Position numbers and translations under genes: made by a program
Assembly (NCBI RefSeq): GCF_902167145.1
Contig: NC_050096.1
Location: 270,776,622-270,840,621 of the forward strand
Reading direction: 5' to 3'
DNA: 64,000 nucleotides
Source: Zea mays
Lineage: Eukaryota; Streptophyta; Magnoliopsida; Poales; Poaceae
Shown: positions 8,326-20,722 of the stretch, in pieces
Position numbering within the stretch: the first letter of the stretch is position 1
Layout of the letters: every line of letters starts with the position of its first letter
The notes under the pieces: model-generated
The model's input: only the letters and a program-made list of their open reading frames with translations
What the model was told of the DNA's origin: nothing
The model's database searches: none

Positions 8326-11300
8326 ATGCCGCTGGCTCCTCTGTCGCTGGAACCCCCTCCCTTCCGTCTCATCCGCCCCGCCACCGGCAGCGGCGGACGC
8401 GTCCTCCCGGTCCCAGGGCCTGCACCGCGCCTATGTCGATCGCTGAGGGCGGCTCCGGTGGCACCCGACACCACGGAGGAGCCGTTTGCGGCCGCGCGGG
8501 GCCGGCTAGAGTCGCTGAGCCAGGTCACAGGAGTGCTGGGCACGCAGTGGGGCGACGAGGGGAAGGGAAAGCTCGTCGATATCCTCTCCCAGCGCTTCGA
8601 CGTCGTCGCTCGCTGCCAGGTCTCTCTCGCGCCTGTCGTGAAGTCGCAATGATGCTCGCCGCGCTGTTACTATTCGTTGGCGCGTTGGTGTTCGATGAAT
8701 TGCACCTCGATATAAGTTAGTTTCAGGGTTCATGTAGGCGTCAGATGAGTTGGTAAATCCTTTATGTAAATTTGTTTGCTGTATAATGTCATCATTTTTT
8801 TTACGTTCTCTATGCGGCTGTGCTTCCATCTTTTTGCATTTCGCACGGCCGCGCGGTCCCTTGTCGTCTTAAAACAATGCCATCATCGCAATTGCTGTAG
8901 TACTTCCATGAAGGTGGCTAGAGATTAGCTACTCCAGGAACTTTATTAAGTCTTCATAAAAGCTTTTATAGAGGCTCTGATCTGTGAAAACCTGTTCGGT
9001 AGTGAGTAGTTACTACTTAATACTGCCATGCAAATTATCATGCGAAACGGCCAAGTTAGTTTGATCATGAGTTGTTGCCTTGTGCTTCTTTAGGATAATT
9101 GGATAAATCATACCCATCAAGTTTGGGTGCTATCATTGGTCCCCAATTCTCTTGAATTCTGTTGAGATCTTGTCATTTCATCCCCTCCCCTCATCACGAT
9201 TTTAGTGACATTCAATAATGTGGCCAGTTCAGGTAAAATATGAGGTGCCCTGTTCATTTACATCTGACTTTTCCCGGCTGCTCAGTGGCTGAAATGTTTC
9301 ATCAACATCTTAGTTAACTGCTAGAACTTATGTAATGCTAGATCACTACCTTTGGGGTTATGGACGTGATAATGATCTAATAGTGTCAAACAGTGTTGAT
9401 CCCTTTTCAAAGTAAAAAGTAGCAAACAGCAGGCTGACATAGCTTTTAGTATAAGACTGACAGTTGGTTTTATTTCTGTTTCTAACCAGTTGTATATAAT
9501 TTTCATTGCAGTACAACAAATATAGCTTTTTTAATGTAACTTTCCTGTTTCTCAGTCGCCCTATTGACTCAATTCCAACTGCAATGATTGACTTGGAAAC
9601 ATTGCATTTTCTCAATGGCCTTTGCGTCCCCCCTGTTCTTCAACAAGCAAAGGAAAAGTTATAGGTAGCGAAGCATCAATATGATTTCTGTGGAAGCCAA
9701 AGTTTTATGTTACTTACCACTAATGCTGTACTCAACCGAGTCATTACTTTTACGGTGTACAGATTTTTTGGTGGCATGTCCTATTTACAAAAACGGTATC
9801 ATATGAATTAACTTTTGCAATAAAACCTCTATAGCAGTTTACTACCAAGCAACCACTATTAAGAGCACCAGCTATTAACATGTGTAGCTCCTTGTGGTAT
9901 GACATATGATTGTGTATTGTGTTCCCTTGTGAATAATATTGCCTGTGCAGACTGCAGAGTCCACTTAACTTACTGTTCTTCTGTGGTTCTATGTGGTTAT
10001 TTGAAGTAGGTCCTGGTACTCTATCAGAGGAAGGATCAACTTAAAACTTCAAATAATGGTTGTAGGGTTGTTTAAAACTTAAGATTGGAAGGATCAACTT
10101 AAGTTGATGCTATCCTCTTTCCAATCATATTGTAGGATCAACTTAAAACCTACTTTTTGCAATAAGATTTGATGCTATCCTGTTTTCACCTTTAACTTGT
10201 AGGGTTGTTTATGTTCTTAGGGTGGGGCTAACGCTGGACATACCATATACAATTCTGAAGGGAAGAAGTTTTCACTTCATCTTGTTCCATCAGGCATCCT
10301 TAATGAAAACACTCAATGTGTAATTGGTAATGGAGCAGTTGTTCATCTTCCTGGATTCTTCAAGGAAATCGATGGGCTAGAGTCTAATGGAATTTCTTGC
10401 GAGGGAAGGCTTTTGGTATCAGATCGTGCCCATCTTTTGTTTGATCTTCATCAAGTTGTTGATGGTCTTAGGGAGGCAGAGCTTGGGAATTCCTTTATAG
10501 GAACAACAAAGAGAGGAATTGGACCATGCTATTCGAACAAGGTTACAAGGAATGGACTTAGAGTTGGTGACCTGCGACATATGGATATCTTTGGTGCAAA
10601 ACTCAACACCCTATTAAGAGATGCAGCTCTACGCTTCAAAGATTTTGAATATGATAACAAGATTCTGAAAGAGGAAGTTGAGAAGTATAAAAAGTTTGCT
10701 GAACGATTGGAACCTTTCATCACCGATACCGTGCATTTCGTGAATCAGTCGATTTTGCAGAAGAAGAAAATATTGGTTGAAGGTGGTCAAGCTACCATGT
10801 TAGACATAGACTTTGGGACCTACCCCTTTGTCACTTCCTCTAGTCCCTCAGCTGGTGGAATCTGTACCGGGCTTGGTATTGCTCCCAGAAGTCTCGGTGA
10901 TATCATTGGAGTGGTATGCTCAATTAATTACTGCTTAAAATTTCTTACTTCCCATTCTCTTGAACGTTATGTTTTTATGTGTAGGTAAAAGCCTACACAA
11001 CTAGGGTTGGATCCGGTCCTTTCCCAACAGAACTATTGGGTAATACTGGCGATTTGCTTCGTGCTTCTGGAATGGAATTTGGTACCACAACAGGTCGCCC
11101 TAGGCGTTGTGGCTGGCTTGATATAGTTGCCCTGAAATACTGTTGCCAAATCAATGGTTTCTCGTCTTTGAATCTCACAAAGCTCGATGTCTTAACTGGA
11201 CTCAAGGAAATTAAGCTGGGTACCTCATACTACACCGATGATGGTAACTCTGTCCAATCATTCCCAGCAGATCTCTCTCTTTTGGAGCAAGTAAAGGTAA

Positions 11301-11731
11301 GGACTGGACCAGTCAATCCTGTTTTACCAAGTTGTTTTTCATCTGTAGCTTCTTATATATACAAAATCAAAGCGGCCTCCGGCATGGCACTTAATCTGGG
11401 TCTTGTTTTGTCTTTGGCTCTTTTGGGGACCTGAGTGTGTGTGCTTTGGGTGTGTTGTAGACTTGTAGTTCTTAATGCAATGATATGCAACTGTCCTGTA
11501 TTCGATTTGAGGGGGTTTAGTTTCTCTTGACAACAGTTCCTGTGGTATCTGCTGGTGTAGGTCAAATATGAGGCCCTGCCTGGATGGGAGGAAGACATTT
11601 CGTCAATACGAGATTACAGTGATCTCCCAGAAACAGCTCGTCGCTACGTGGAGAGGATAGAGGAACTGGTCGGCATTCCAGTACACTACATTGGTGTCGG
11701 GCCTGGACGCGACGCCCTCATATACAAATAA
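8326..11731 (+). CDS. PURA: Adenylosuccinate synthetase, chloroplastic (four exons)
   Basis: Coding exons are 8326-8619, 10221-10913, 10985-11296 and 11561-11731. All phases are zero and the product is 489 residues, close to plant adenylosuccinate synthetases. The enzyme joins aspartate to IMP using GTP, the first step from IMP to AMP, in plastids. Residues 1 to about 60 are rich in P, A, R and S with few acidic residues, like a transit peptide. The nucleotide-binding loop [14 protein letters not shown] follows, then [57 protein letters not shown] and the C-terminal [14 protein letters not shown]. No disabling change is visible. The sequence differs from the best-known maize paralogue, so this is probably the second gene copy. 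A polyadenylation-like AATAAA lies near 11800. Intron 1 is 1.6 kb. Confidence 0.93.
9556..9664 (+). other. Exon-like segment inside PURA intron 1
   Basis: After a pyrimidine-rich tract and CTCAG, 35 sense codons read as plausible protein ([29 protein letters not shown]), then TAG, immediately followed by GTAGCG. It is not part of adenylosuccinate synthetase. It could be a stray exon fragment or a poison-type alternative exon. I do not recognise its source. Confidence 0.3.
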
Positions 11732-13088
11732 TAACTCGTCTGGCTCTGGTTTCAAAGATCTCTCGCTTAGTTCAATAATGTAATTGCTTTGGTTACTAAT
11801 AAAACAGGCTGATCGTGGAAGATGTAGAATTCAGCATCCTTTGCTAAGTGAGTTCAAATTAGCTGCATCTCTCCATAAAATGCCTTTTGCATTTGTTATT
11901 TTTACTGGCCAACTAATCTAAACATCTCATTTCAAAAACTTGACAGACCAAAAATGGGCAAGAATTTTGAAGCAAAAGAAACACCGAATGCTCTGAATTT
12001 TTGAATTTGTTTGAAATTCAAGTATCCAAATAAGTTGAAGCATCCGATACCCCGACATTTTTAATTCTGAATGAACCTTTTGATGTCCTAACTCCTAAGG
12101 CCATTCATAGTGGGAGTTTCATTTTTATTAAATGACATATCACCTAAGCAAACGGGGTGACAGAGGAGAGATATGAGAGTTTTATATAAATAGCCTTCTG
12201 TTTGACAACCTTAGAAACAATGTACTGAAACTATTCATTGTTTCAATGACCTAAGTCTGCACATTAACCTCGCCGGTCCAACTTTTTTTTTTTTTTTGAA
12301 AATTCCTAAGACCTTAACATACATTTAACTCTGGCACCGGCAGCCTTCCCGCACCTGAGAACCAGCATATCAAGCACATGACCTGTTGCACCGTGTATTG
12401 CTGCTTGAATCAGTGTTGATTTTCACCTCATTTTCCCTGTTTGGTCTCCTCTGCCTCACCCTTCTACTTTACCACCATTGTGCAGAGTAATGTTTTTCGG
12501 AATGAGGTCACTTGCATGCGCGCCTAGGGCTAATAATGGGCTATAAATTTTACACTATAATATTTAAGGATCGAATTGGATTAGAATTAGACTCTATTTC
12601 TAATCATTTTTGAACTATAATTTATTTAGGACCTTGACATTTTATGAAGAACCATTTAAATCACGATCTATTACCCTATGCGCGCCCACAACATGTGGAA
12701 GGGCGATGAGTCATGAGTGATGGTCACTTATCATTTGATTGACAAGCTCACGGTGCCATTCATGATCTCAGGCACTGAATTGCCAGTAGGTTAAATTCTA
12801 CCTATCACCGCTTAGCACGGGTCGAATATAACTTATATATTATGCAAGCTGTATAAAAACACACTACAGAGCAAACAGCGACGGATAAATACGACATCAC
12901 AACAAAGCAATTTGATTCCATGCCAAGTCATAGTTCTTGCTATTCTCAAATACAAAAACTGCAGAATTCACCATCAAAACCTGTCCCCTAGCAGGCGTAA
13001 AAACGACAACAATACACTCACTACCAGATTTTCAAAGCCTGTCAAATTCCCCACCGGAGCATCCAACGTAAGCACCAGGTAGCTAACA
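11732..13088. other. Convergent intergenic region, PURA and NAA20 3' ends
   Basis: The two genes converge here. The stretch contains the likely 3' UTRs, a probable decayed MITE around 12105-12290 (GGCCATTCATAGTGGGAG at its left) and a T-run at 12283. No ORF of note is present. Confidence 0.5.
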
Positions 13089-15237
13089 TCAATCATATTC
13101 AAGTTCATCAGGCGTAATTGGCCTCTTGAGTGGTATGATGGACTTCTTCTCAACATCTTGTGATAATGCTTTTCTCATATCTGGATCAAAAGCATACACA
13201 GGCATAAGTGCACCATAATAAGTACTCGCTCCGTTCTTTTCTATTTGTCGCGTTTTAGTTAGTTCAAAAATAAACTAGTGGACGACAAATATTCGAGAAC
13301 TGAGGTAGTAACAGATTTGGAATATGTATGCTGCAAGCGCTTACCGAGGCCATCTTCTTCCCCTGAGTAGTACCGGAGCACCCTTCGATAAACCACATAA
13401 CCAAGCTATGGACACAAGGAGCATAATTAGGCAGGTTCAGTCACTAAACTACTGTTTAACCAAAAACTTGGTTTCACTGGTTGACATTGATAAATATTTA
13501 GAAGTTCTGTTTGGAGCGGCAGAATGGAATATTGGCCTATTGGCGTATCAAGTAGGGCATTGATGCTGAAATTTATAAACAATGTTACCTTTTCATACAT
13601 CCTTATCGCTGGCATGTTAGATGCCCTTACAAAGAGATCCACGAAGTAGGCCTTATCCCTGAATATGAAAACTGGGTTATAATAGTATGTGAGGTGATAT
13701 AATATATATGACATATATATGACTTCAAGGATACTACATCTATCGAACATGACAACAACATCGTGGGTTGAACATAGCATATATTCAGGGCCTATCAGGA
13801 AGAAACGTTCCTTGATCTAGGCAACGATAGCTGGAATCAAGAAGTAGAAGCGTACCATTATTAATTTCCTGATATATAAAAATTAAAAAGTGAACCCAAG
13901 CCAATGGGATTTTAAGATAGGAAAAGAATATGAAATGTCTGGTCAGAAAAAAAAAGATTATATGAACTATTAGCATTCCATGACCTATGAACTCAACAAA
14001 CAACAATTAAGACCATAGCAATCATACATTGTGAACATCCAATAATAGAGCTAGAACTCTGTATCCATAATAAAGGGGGAAAATATATCATAGAGACTAA
14101 ATTAAATAGAGAAACGAAAAGATGTTACTCACATCTTATCACTGATTTCCTCCAGTAAGTTCATAAGTTTTTTGGCTAACTTCTGCCTACGAAATTCAGA
14201 GGCAACAGAAACCGCTGTGACATGTCCATGCCAAGATTCACCTTGGCCTTCAACTTTACCCATGACTGCAAAAGATTTCTAGCTTACTTCTCTTGAACTA
14301 AACGAACACGAACAAGAGAGAAATGGAACATGCAGAACAATATTACATTCAACATTCCAGAAGGAGATAAATCTCTAATTTGTTGCTCACCATTCAAGAT
14401 TAAAACCAACAGAGGCAATAGTGAGTTAACCAGTCATCCTATACCTTCACCAGCCATTTCAGATTTCACACGCTCCTTGAATGGTGAGCAACAAATGCTA
14501 AAACAATGCTACTTGGAGAAAACAAACCATGGATTGCACCAGGCAGCATGTAAATATGTCTAATTCCATTTACAATGGTGAGGCAATAGTGATGTTTGGT
14601 TCAGACATTGTTAAGGGAATGGTAATGAGATCTCTTACCGGCGGTAATGGTTACTAGTTATAATTGGATTGAATAGTAGTACATAGTATTACTAGAAAGA
14701 GCACAACCAAACAAAATATCGGTATCCATTACCCCATGTAATCTATTTACGTTAGACTTCGGCGAACCAAACACCACCTTAAAAACATTGTAGAAGAAGA
14801 TGATCCAGTGTCTTTACACCACTCATGTCTGAACACTCAAACTAGCATATCCAGGGTTTGCACTCTACATGTTCAGCTAATTTTAATTTCCCAAGCAAAG
14901 ATGCAGAGGCACTAGCAGCACACAACTGCCGCGAATTTATGACAGGCCGGGACACCCAAACAAAGATGCAAGGTTACGAGAGACATACTGTAACCCATGA
15001 CGCGGCCGCCAGGGCTGACGGCGGCGTGGAAGTAGTCGGGCCAGCGCGCCAGGTACGTCATGTAGAACGACATGTTGAACTGCGGCGACCGAATCGAGAG
15101 ATCAGAGAGGGGATGCGCTCGAACAAGGAAAAGAGAAGGGAAACGCATCAGTGTCGCACCGTCTCGGTGAGGTGGTCCAGGTTGACGGAGGCGAAGCGGA
15201 GGAGGTCGTCGCAGCAGAACCGACGGATTGTCGTCAT
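13089..15237 (-). CDS. NAA20: N-alpha-acetyltransferase 20, NatB catalytic subunit (six exons)
   Basis: Exons on the minus strand: 15237-15160, 15079-14989, 14265-14133, 13658-13589, 13405-13345 and 13180-13089. Phases agree throughout and give 174 residues, the length usual for plant NAA20. The start is MTTIRRFCCDDLLRF; next come NMSFYMTYLARWPDYF, MGKVEGQGESWHGH, the acetyl-CoA-binding loop region RRQKLAKKLMNLLEE, KAYFVDLFVRASN and YYSGEEDG. The end is KRPITPDELEYD. With NAA25 the enzyme acetylates nascent proteins that begin Met-Asp, Met-Glu, Met-Asn or Met-Gln at the ribosome in the cytosol. All introns are GT-AG. The first exon faces the F-box/LysM gene. Intron 2 carries a MITE. No defect is visible. 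Confidence 0.93.
13229..13312. mobile_element. Decayed Stowaway-like MITE
   Basis: CTCGCTCCGTTCTTTTCTATTTGTCG at the left (shown here only as the conserved CTCCGTTC core) pairs loosely with CGACAAATATTCGAGAACTGAG at the right. It lies in the last intron of NAA20. The ends are degenerate, so the call is tentative. Confidence 0.4.
14588..14778. mobile_element. MITE in NAA20 intron 2
   Basis: The ends read GTGATGTTTGGTTC and GAACCAAACACCAC and form an inverted repeat around an AT-rich core of about 190 bp. The TGTTTGGTTC motif is common to PIF/Harbinger-derived MITEs. A clean target duplication is not evident. Confidence 0.55.
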
Positions 15238-15716
15238 GCTTCCTTCTCTCCTCTCTCTCTCTCTCTACTCGGGCCGGCGGCGAGCAGGGTCGGCGCAGCA
15301 GGTTGGGGGGCGGCGCTCTATCCGGATTCGTGACTCGTCTCGTCGGAATGCTGCCGGCCGTTCGAGTTCCTACTTCCTAGAAGCTTCTGGTGGTGAAGGG
15401 TGAAGAACTGAAGACGGCCAGGCCCATGTAGAATTTGGATGGAGCAAAGAGTCCATGTGGAATAAAATACCCGTAAAAAGCCTATTTGGAATCGTGGCAA
15501 CTGCGCCATACAGCCCAAATCCAACCGCGAAGTGGAAGAGGAGCCGGGGCCCTTAGTGGGCTCTTTGACACTTTGTGCAGGCGGCTCTCCGACACCACAC
15601 GGCCCGACCGCTCGAGTCCGCCTCCGCCGACCGCCGCGCCACCTCCGATCTCCCATTTCCTCACAACCTCACCCGGCTCCATCCACGCGGCTCCAACGCC
15701 AGCCACAGCACGAGCC
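15238..15716. promoter_or_regulatory. Shared divergent promoter of NAA20 and the F-box/LysM gene
   Basis: Only 479 bp separate the two divergent start codons. The segment has a (CT)n tract at about 15248-15268 next to NAA20 and GC-rich sequence near the F-box start. No TATA box is evident on either side, as often in housekeeping genes. Both leaders must lie within it. Confidence 0.6.
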
Positions 15717-18700
15717 ATGGACTCGCGCGTCGTGGACGGCGCAGGTGGGGGTGCCGACGCCTCCTTGCCGGCCGATCCGCCGAGCCCCGTGCCCGATCCG
15801 GCCGCGGGCGGGATGGATGCGCGCCTCCCATCGGACCTGCTTCGTGCAGTGCTGCAAAGGCTGCCGCCGATCGACCTCGCGCGGTCCGCCTGCGTCTGCC
15901 GAGCGTGGCGCGCGGTTGCCTCCGACCGCGCCGTGGTCGAGGCCGCCTTCTGTGCGCCCTGGGGAGTGCGGCGCGTCGTCGGAGAGCCGGCGACGGGGGC
16001 CTTCTGGCGGGCCGCCTCCCTTGGGAGATTTGCGCTGTCGCATGCGATCCGCCGCGGGGATACCGTCCCCGGTGTCGCTCTCAAGTACTCCGTGCAGGTA
16101 CGTGTTATGTATCGTGCGCGCTCTACCTTCCGAACGACGTTGCGATCGACCTAATTTGCTTGTTTGCTGATGTTTTATCCAAATTGTTGACGCGCCTATA
16201 ATCCTCACATGAATCTGGTTACATTCTGTGGCAGTGTCAGATCTTATGCTTTAAGATTTGATGGCTTGCATAGTTGTTAGCAGCATTAATTCAGACAGAG
16301 TATATGAAAATGGAGTAGGTCAAAAACTCAAAGCTAATCACCAGTTCATCATCAGTGGTTATTGAACAAGTATTCTAGAAGGAAATGAAGAAACTGTTAA
16401 TAATTCGTGGGTACACAAAGCGTGTAAGAACATCCACCAACTTATGATCAATCAAATACTTTGTTCCAAATTATAGTTCATTTGAGCTTTGCCCTAAGTC
16501 AAAATTTAATCACATCCAGAAGTTTCAAATGCATTCACCACTGAGAGTTCAATATATATTTCATGGATAATTTAATGAAACTAATATGATAATATAGATG
16601 ATGCATTTTTCTATCAACTTGGTCAAAGTTTAGAAGTTTGGCTTAGGACAAGGCTGAAGTGAAATATAGTTTGGAACAGAGGTAGTACATCTGTGTAGTT
16701 TGAGATCTGTCACTCTGATGCCTTCTTGACACTGGTGAAGATTAGCACTTGTGTAAACTGTAGAGTACATTGTTTTTCATGCTGTCGTTACCTTTGTCCT
16801 TCGAAGTAAATGAAAGAGGTGCTCCAAAGTCGTGGTCAGGAATTTGATGTGGCAGATAAACATAACCATGATTCATGGGAAAGAATGAAACAATGGGGCT
16901 GGAGCACCAGAAGTTTGCTACGTCATTGTTAGGCTTGTTGTTAGGCTTGTTTTTTGGATGCTTACAATTACTCTTGGTGTTCAAGGTGTTGGCTCGTTAA
17001 TATCTTACTGTAATTTCATTCCTTGGGAATAATAACTAGGATTTATTATATTAATAAAGTTTTATGTCTGTGGGTTGGGCATCACTACAGTAACTACTAA
17101 GAACTGCACTTATATGTTATAGCTATTATACTGTGTCATAGTGTGTCTGAAGCTAGTTTCATGAGCTTCTGGTAGTCACTTGGTGATTGTTTTGGATCAC
17201 ATATTATGCATATGTTTTCACAAGACAGGTTTTGTTAGGATTTTTAGTAAATTTGGTGTAGTCAGGTCCAGATTTATGAATCACTCCCTTCGTTCTAAAT
17301 CATAAGACGTTTTGACTTTTTAGATATATCGATTTTTCTATACTCTTAGATGCACGGTATATCTAGATATGTAGTAAAAAAAATGTATCTAGAAAAGTTA
17401 AAATATCTTATAGTTTGAAATTGAGTACTTTGTTTGAGTTTTGTAAACTAAAAACACTCGACCTACGGGTAAGACCGTACCGCGATATTATATTAAGAAA
17501 AAAAAATCACGCAGATCGAGAAGACTTTTAAACCCCTGTGAGAACGACCGCGACCTGGGCCGGATAGACCTGTGATTTGGCGTGGGATAGATGAGGGGAT
17601 TTTTTAACCCTTGCCTGAAATTTGCTCCTACAGGAGTCGAATTTAGGATCTGAGTAGTGCTACTTAGACTACCTAACAACTCATCTAGAGGCACTTTTGC
17701 TTTTTGTAAACTAAAAAAAGTATCCTCTAAAACCATTACATTGCACCATATCACTTTTCTCTCCAATTTAACAATTGATTAGGCATTAATAAGTAGTATA
17801 CTAGTATGGATTAGGATGCTTAGTTAAGCATATGACATAAGATGATAGAAAGAACGAAGCACATGACGCTGAACAAAAGGAGGTACAGGAGTTGGTTTCT
17901 AAAACAACAGGTAGGAATCATATTTTTTTTAAAGAATGTATTTTTAGTTATTCTGTTTTCCTTTTATATCTATCCAAACAGAGTTTTAGGCGGTTTAGGG
18001 CTTTATGCTCACATGTTATTTCATTCAGATCTACATCTACTTAGCTTGTTGCATCTGACCTTAATGAGGGATCCGACTTCATACAGATGTTCAAGTTTTG
18101 GATAAAAGTTATTATTTTCAAAAGCTTTTTGTGTTCATACAGATCAGACTTCATACTGACTAACACCAGGATGCCAGGTCATATCCTAACACCTGGCATC
18201 CTGTTGTTAGGATATTTTCTGTGCTGGATGAGGCTAGAGTTTCCTAATATAGTGCTTCAATATGACAGTAATGTTTTTATCAGCTTTATGTACTATTATA
18301 CATATCAAGTTCGAAAAGCAGATGATTCTTTTTGCTCAATCATTACCGGTGTTTAAATTGGCATGGTCTCACCGCTTACCACATGCACCCATGATTGTGT
18401 TGGTTTGATAGGCATTTTTCTTTTTGAAGATAAAAAGTTTATTGGATGCACTGCATTATTGAAGGGGTGGATGTTTTATTTTAGTGGCTACTGCTGGATG
18501 TTACTTGTCTTCCACGTGTATATAGGATGTATACCGTCGGATTACATGTGATTTATAAGAATCTAATGATCATAATAAATCATTCGAGGTAGTATATATA
18601 TTAAGTATGCAAGTGTACGTAAGATATGTAATTGTACTTATTTTACATGATAACCTGATAAATGAGTATGTACTCATACGCCACATAATTTATAACTATA

Positions 18701-19763
18701 CCCGAGAATAGGAAAAATATACCCTATATATGGGGGAACATATCGAATGCAAACCACATTTTGGTGCAAACCCCGTGCAAACCTACTAAAAAAGTTTCAA
18801 AAAATTCTGAAAAAAAAACATTAATGTACATCTAAGCTTACCTCATCTATATACAAAATTTTATTGTCAAATTCATCTTACTCTAGCAGATACAAAAAAT
18901 GACAAATTTTGGTGCATTTGAACTATTACTGTTTGTCAGAAAATTTGTCTTTTTTGTAACTGCTAGAGTAAGATGAATTTGACCATGAAATTTTGTATAT
19001 AGATGAGGTAAGCTCAGATGTATATTCATGTTTTTTTTAAATTGTTTTAAACTTTTTTTAGTAGGTTTGCACGGGGTTTGCACCAAATTGTGGTTTGCAT
19101 TGATATGTTCCCATATGAGAGATAATCCAGTTGATATCTAAGCATGCCCTTAGTTTATCTCCTGCAGTTTACTCATCCACATCTTTCATTTCAAACTTCA
19201 CTCTGTAACCAGTGTAGTCTACAATGTTTTATACGGTCATATACATGATCTGCTAGACATAGTACCCTACCAAAATTTATCCAGCGAGTTACTGAAAAGG
19301 ACACTCGGCAAAAGGAGCTTGGCAAATGCTATCTGTGTTTCTATTCTTTCATGAGACTGCGATTTCATGCTTGTTGAATTGCATGCAGGTGACCGATATC
19401 AAACGATTCAACAACATGATGAGTGACCATGGCATCTATTCGAGGGAGAGGCTTCTGGTTCCGATCAGCAACCCAGAAATCCTTCTTGGCAGCACCTGCT
19501 ACATCGAGATGGACCATAACGCTAAGAGAGAGGTTGCAATCTTTTACCCCGAGGGACGCCCAGGTGGCAAAACTGACTCTGTGGCAAGCATTGTCTCTGC
19601 GGAGAGGAGAAACAAAAGGATTCTCGAGTCGGTGAGGCGGAGCCTGCACGTCGATGATGGCACTGCTGCGTACTACTTATCTGTTACTGAGGGTGATCCG
19701 AGGGCTGCCATGACGGAGTACTCCGAGGACCTGAGGTGGGAGCAGCAACGCGCAGGTCGGTAG
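15717..19763 (+). CDS. F-box protein with LysM domain (two exons)
   Basis: Exons 15717-16097 and 19389-19763 join in phase zero to encode 251 residues. The product resembles the Arabidopsis F-box/LysM protein At1g55000. An N-terminal acidic, proline-rich tail precedes the F-box at about residues 36-80 (RLPSDLLRAVLQRLPPIDLA, VCRAWRAVASD), which would bind the SKP1 adaptor of an SCF ubiquitin ligase. The LysM-like module spans the splice junction (LSHAIRRGDTVPGVALKYSV, then DIKRFNNMMSDHGIYSRERL). Such LysM domains lack a signal peptide here, so the protein is probably cytosolic or nuclear and its ligand is unknown. I chose the ATG at 15717 because an upstream in-frame stretch has no ATG and looks like leader. 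The 3.3-kb intron is filled with MITEs. Confidence 0.88.
16459..16685. mobile_element. Stowaway-like MITE in F-box/LysM intron
   Basis: The ends read CTTTGTTCCAAATTATAGTT and, inverted, CTACCTCTGTTCCAAACTATA. Both are flanked by TA (16457-16458 and 16686-16687). The element is 227 bp with a long inverted-repeat structure typical of Stowaway. Confidence 0.7.
17284..17426. mobile_element. Stowaway-like MITE in F-box/LysM intron
   Basis: The left end CTCCCTTCGTTCTAAATCAT and the right end ATAGTTTGAAATTGAG are a degenerate inverted repeat of the Stowaway consensus. The centre (AGACGTTTTGAC / GTTAAAATATCTT) is also inverted. Confidence 0.55.
18733..19112. mobile_element. Foldback element with arms of about 170 bp
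   Basis: The left arm begins GGGAACATATCGAATGCAAA and the right arm ends TTTGCATTGATATGTTCCC. Inside, GTGCAAACCTACTAAAAAAG pairs with TTTTTTTAGTAGGTTTGCAC, and CTCATCTATATACAAAATTT pairs with AATTTTGTATATAGATGAG. Nearly the whole 380 bp folds on itself around a short loop at about 18910-18950. No clear target duplication is seen, so the family is open. Confidence 0.75.
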
Positions 19764-20456
19764 ATTCATATATATTCCAATGGCATATGTTAAGATCATG
19801 GTGCTTGATCCTTATCATTTGGTGTATATATTGTACAATCTGGATGGTTGTAAGTATAAATACAAACTTTGGTCTAATGAATATAGATGCATGTACATGA
19901 TAACAATTGCCAAATGGCATCGGTGCTGAGAACAAAAATCGCGCCGGGTGATAATTGGCTGGTGAAAAGTATTACATGACATTCGTGAACCTGCTTGTTT
20001 GTAAGTAACATTGTTTGTTGTTGCTAAATTCCTTGCGGAATACTCGATTATGCTGCCGATTTTTAGTTTCTGTATTTAATAATTTAAAGATAAAAATAGT
20101 TTTAGTGTCTGCATTTAATAATTTAGAGATTAAAATAGAATAAAATGGGGTGCTAAAAATTAGCCCCTAGAAACTTAACATCCAGCTGAAATCAATATAA
20201 CTATTAGAGCTGCTTAACAACAGTATAATTGGCGCGCATTGATTCACTGACATAGATAAGACCTATCGCTGTTAGGTGATGATAGGTGCAGCTGATAATC
20301 CAGTACTAAAATGCAATCATCATAAACGACAAAAATGAGAGTATATACAAAGTACGATGCTAGGTTTAGGCTATTAGTTAAGAGTTTTCTGCTTAATAAC
20401 GAGCTAACTAAAAACTATCTAAAGTATGTGTTACTTGGAAGGACCAACAGATTGTA
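19764..20456. other. Downstream region of the F-box/LysM gene
   Basis: This contains the probable 3' UTR and AT-rich spacer. An internal near-duplicate (TTTAGTTTCTGTATTTAATAATTTAAAG / TAGTGTCTGCATTTAATAATTTAGAG, cited by position 20062-20130) is the only structure noted. Confidence 0.4.
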
Positions 20457-20614
20457 CTCCTTTGATCCTAAAATATAATTTGTTTTAGACTAAACATATA
20501 GTCATTAGTCAATCTATAATTATAACTTATAAGTGTATCTACATTCATTATTATTCATTTAAATATACACAGAAGAAAAGAGATCTAAAAAACTACATTT
20601 TAGGACGTAGGGAG
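20457..20614. mobile_element. Stowaway-like MITE
   Basis: The left end CTCCTTTGATCCTAAAATAT and the right end, inverted, CTCCCTACGTCCTAAAATGT are diagnostic of the Stowaway consensus CTCCCTCCGTCC. The length is about 158 bp. Confidence 0.7.
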
Positions 20615-20722
20615 TGACGCTCACTCAAAAAAGTTTGTGCCTTTGGCCCGCCGCAGGCCCGCGGCATACCAAGAGGAGGTGCGTTTTGTTTTATATTTTT
20701 TAGATTAGTTGCTCTTTTTTTA

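Noticed and set aside
13324..13563. Short plus-strand ORF in the NAA20 region
   Set aside because: It is antisense to NAA20 exon 5, whose splice sites and protein match the family.
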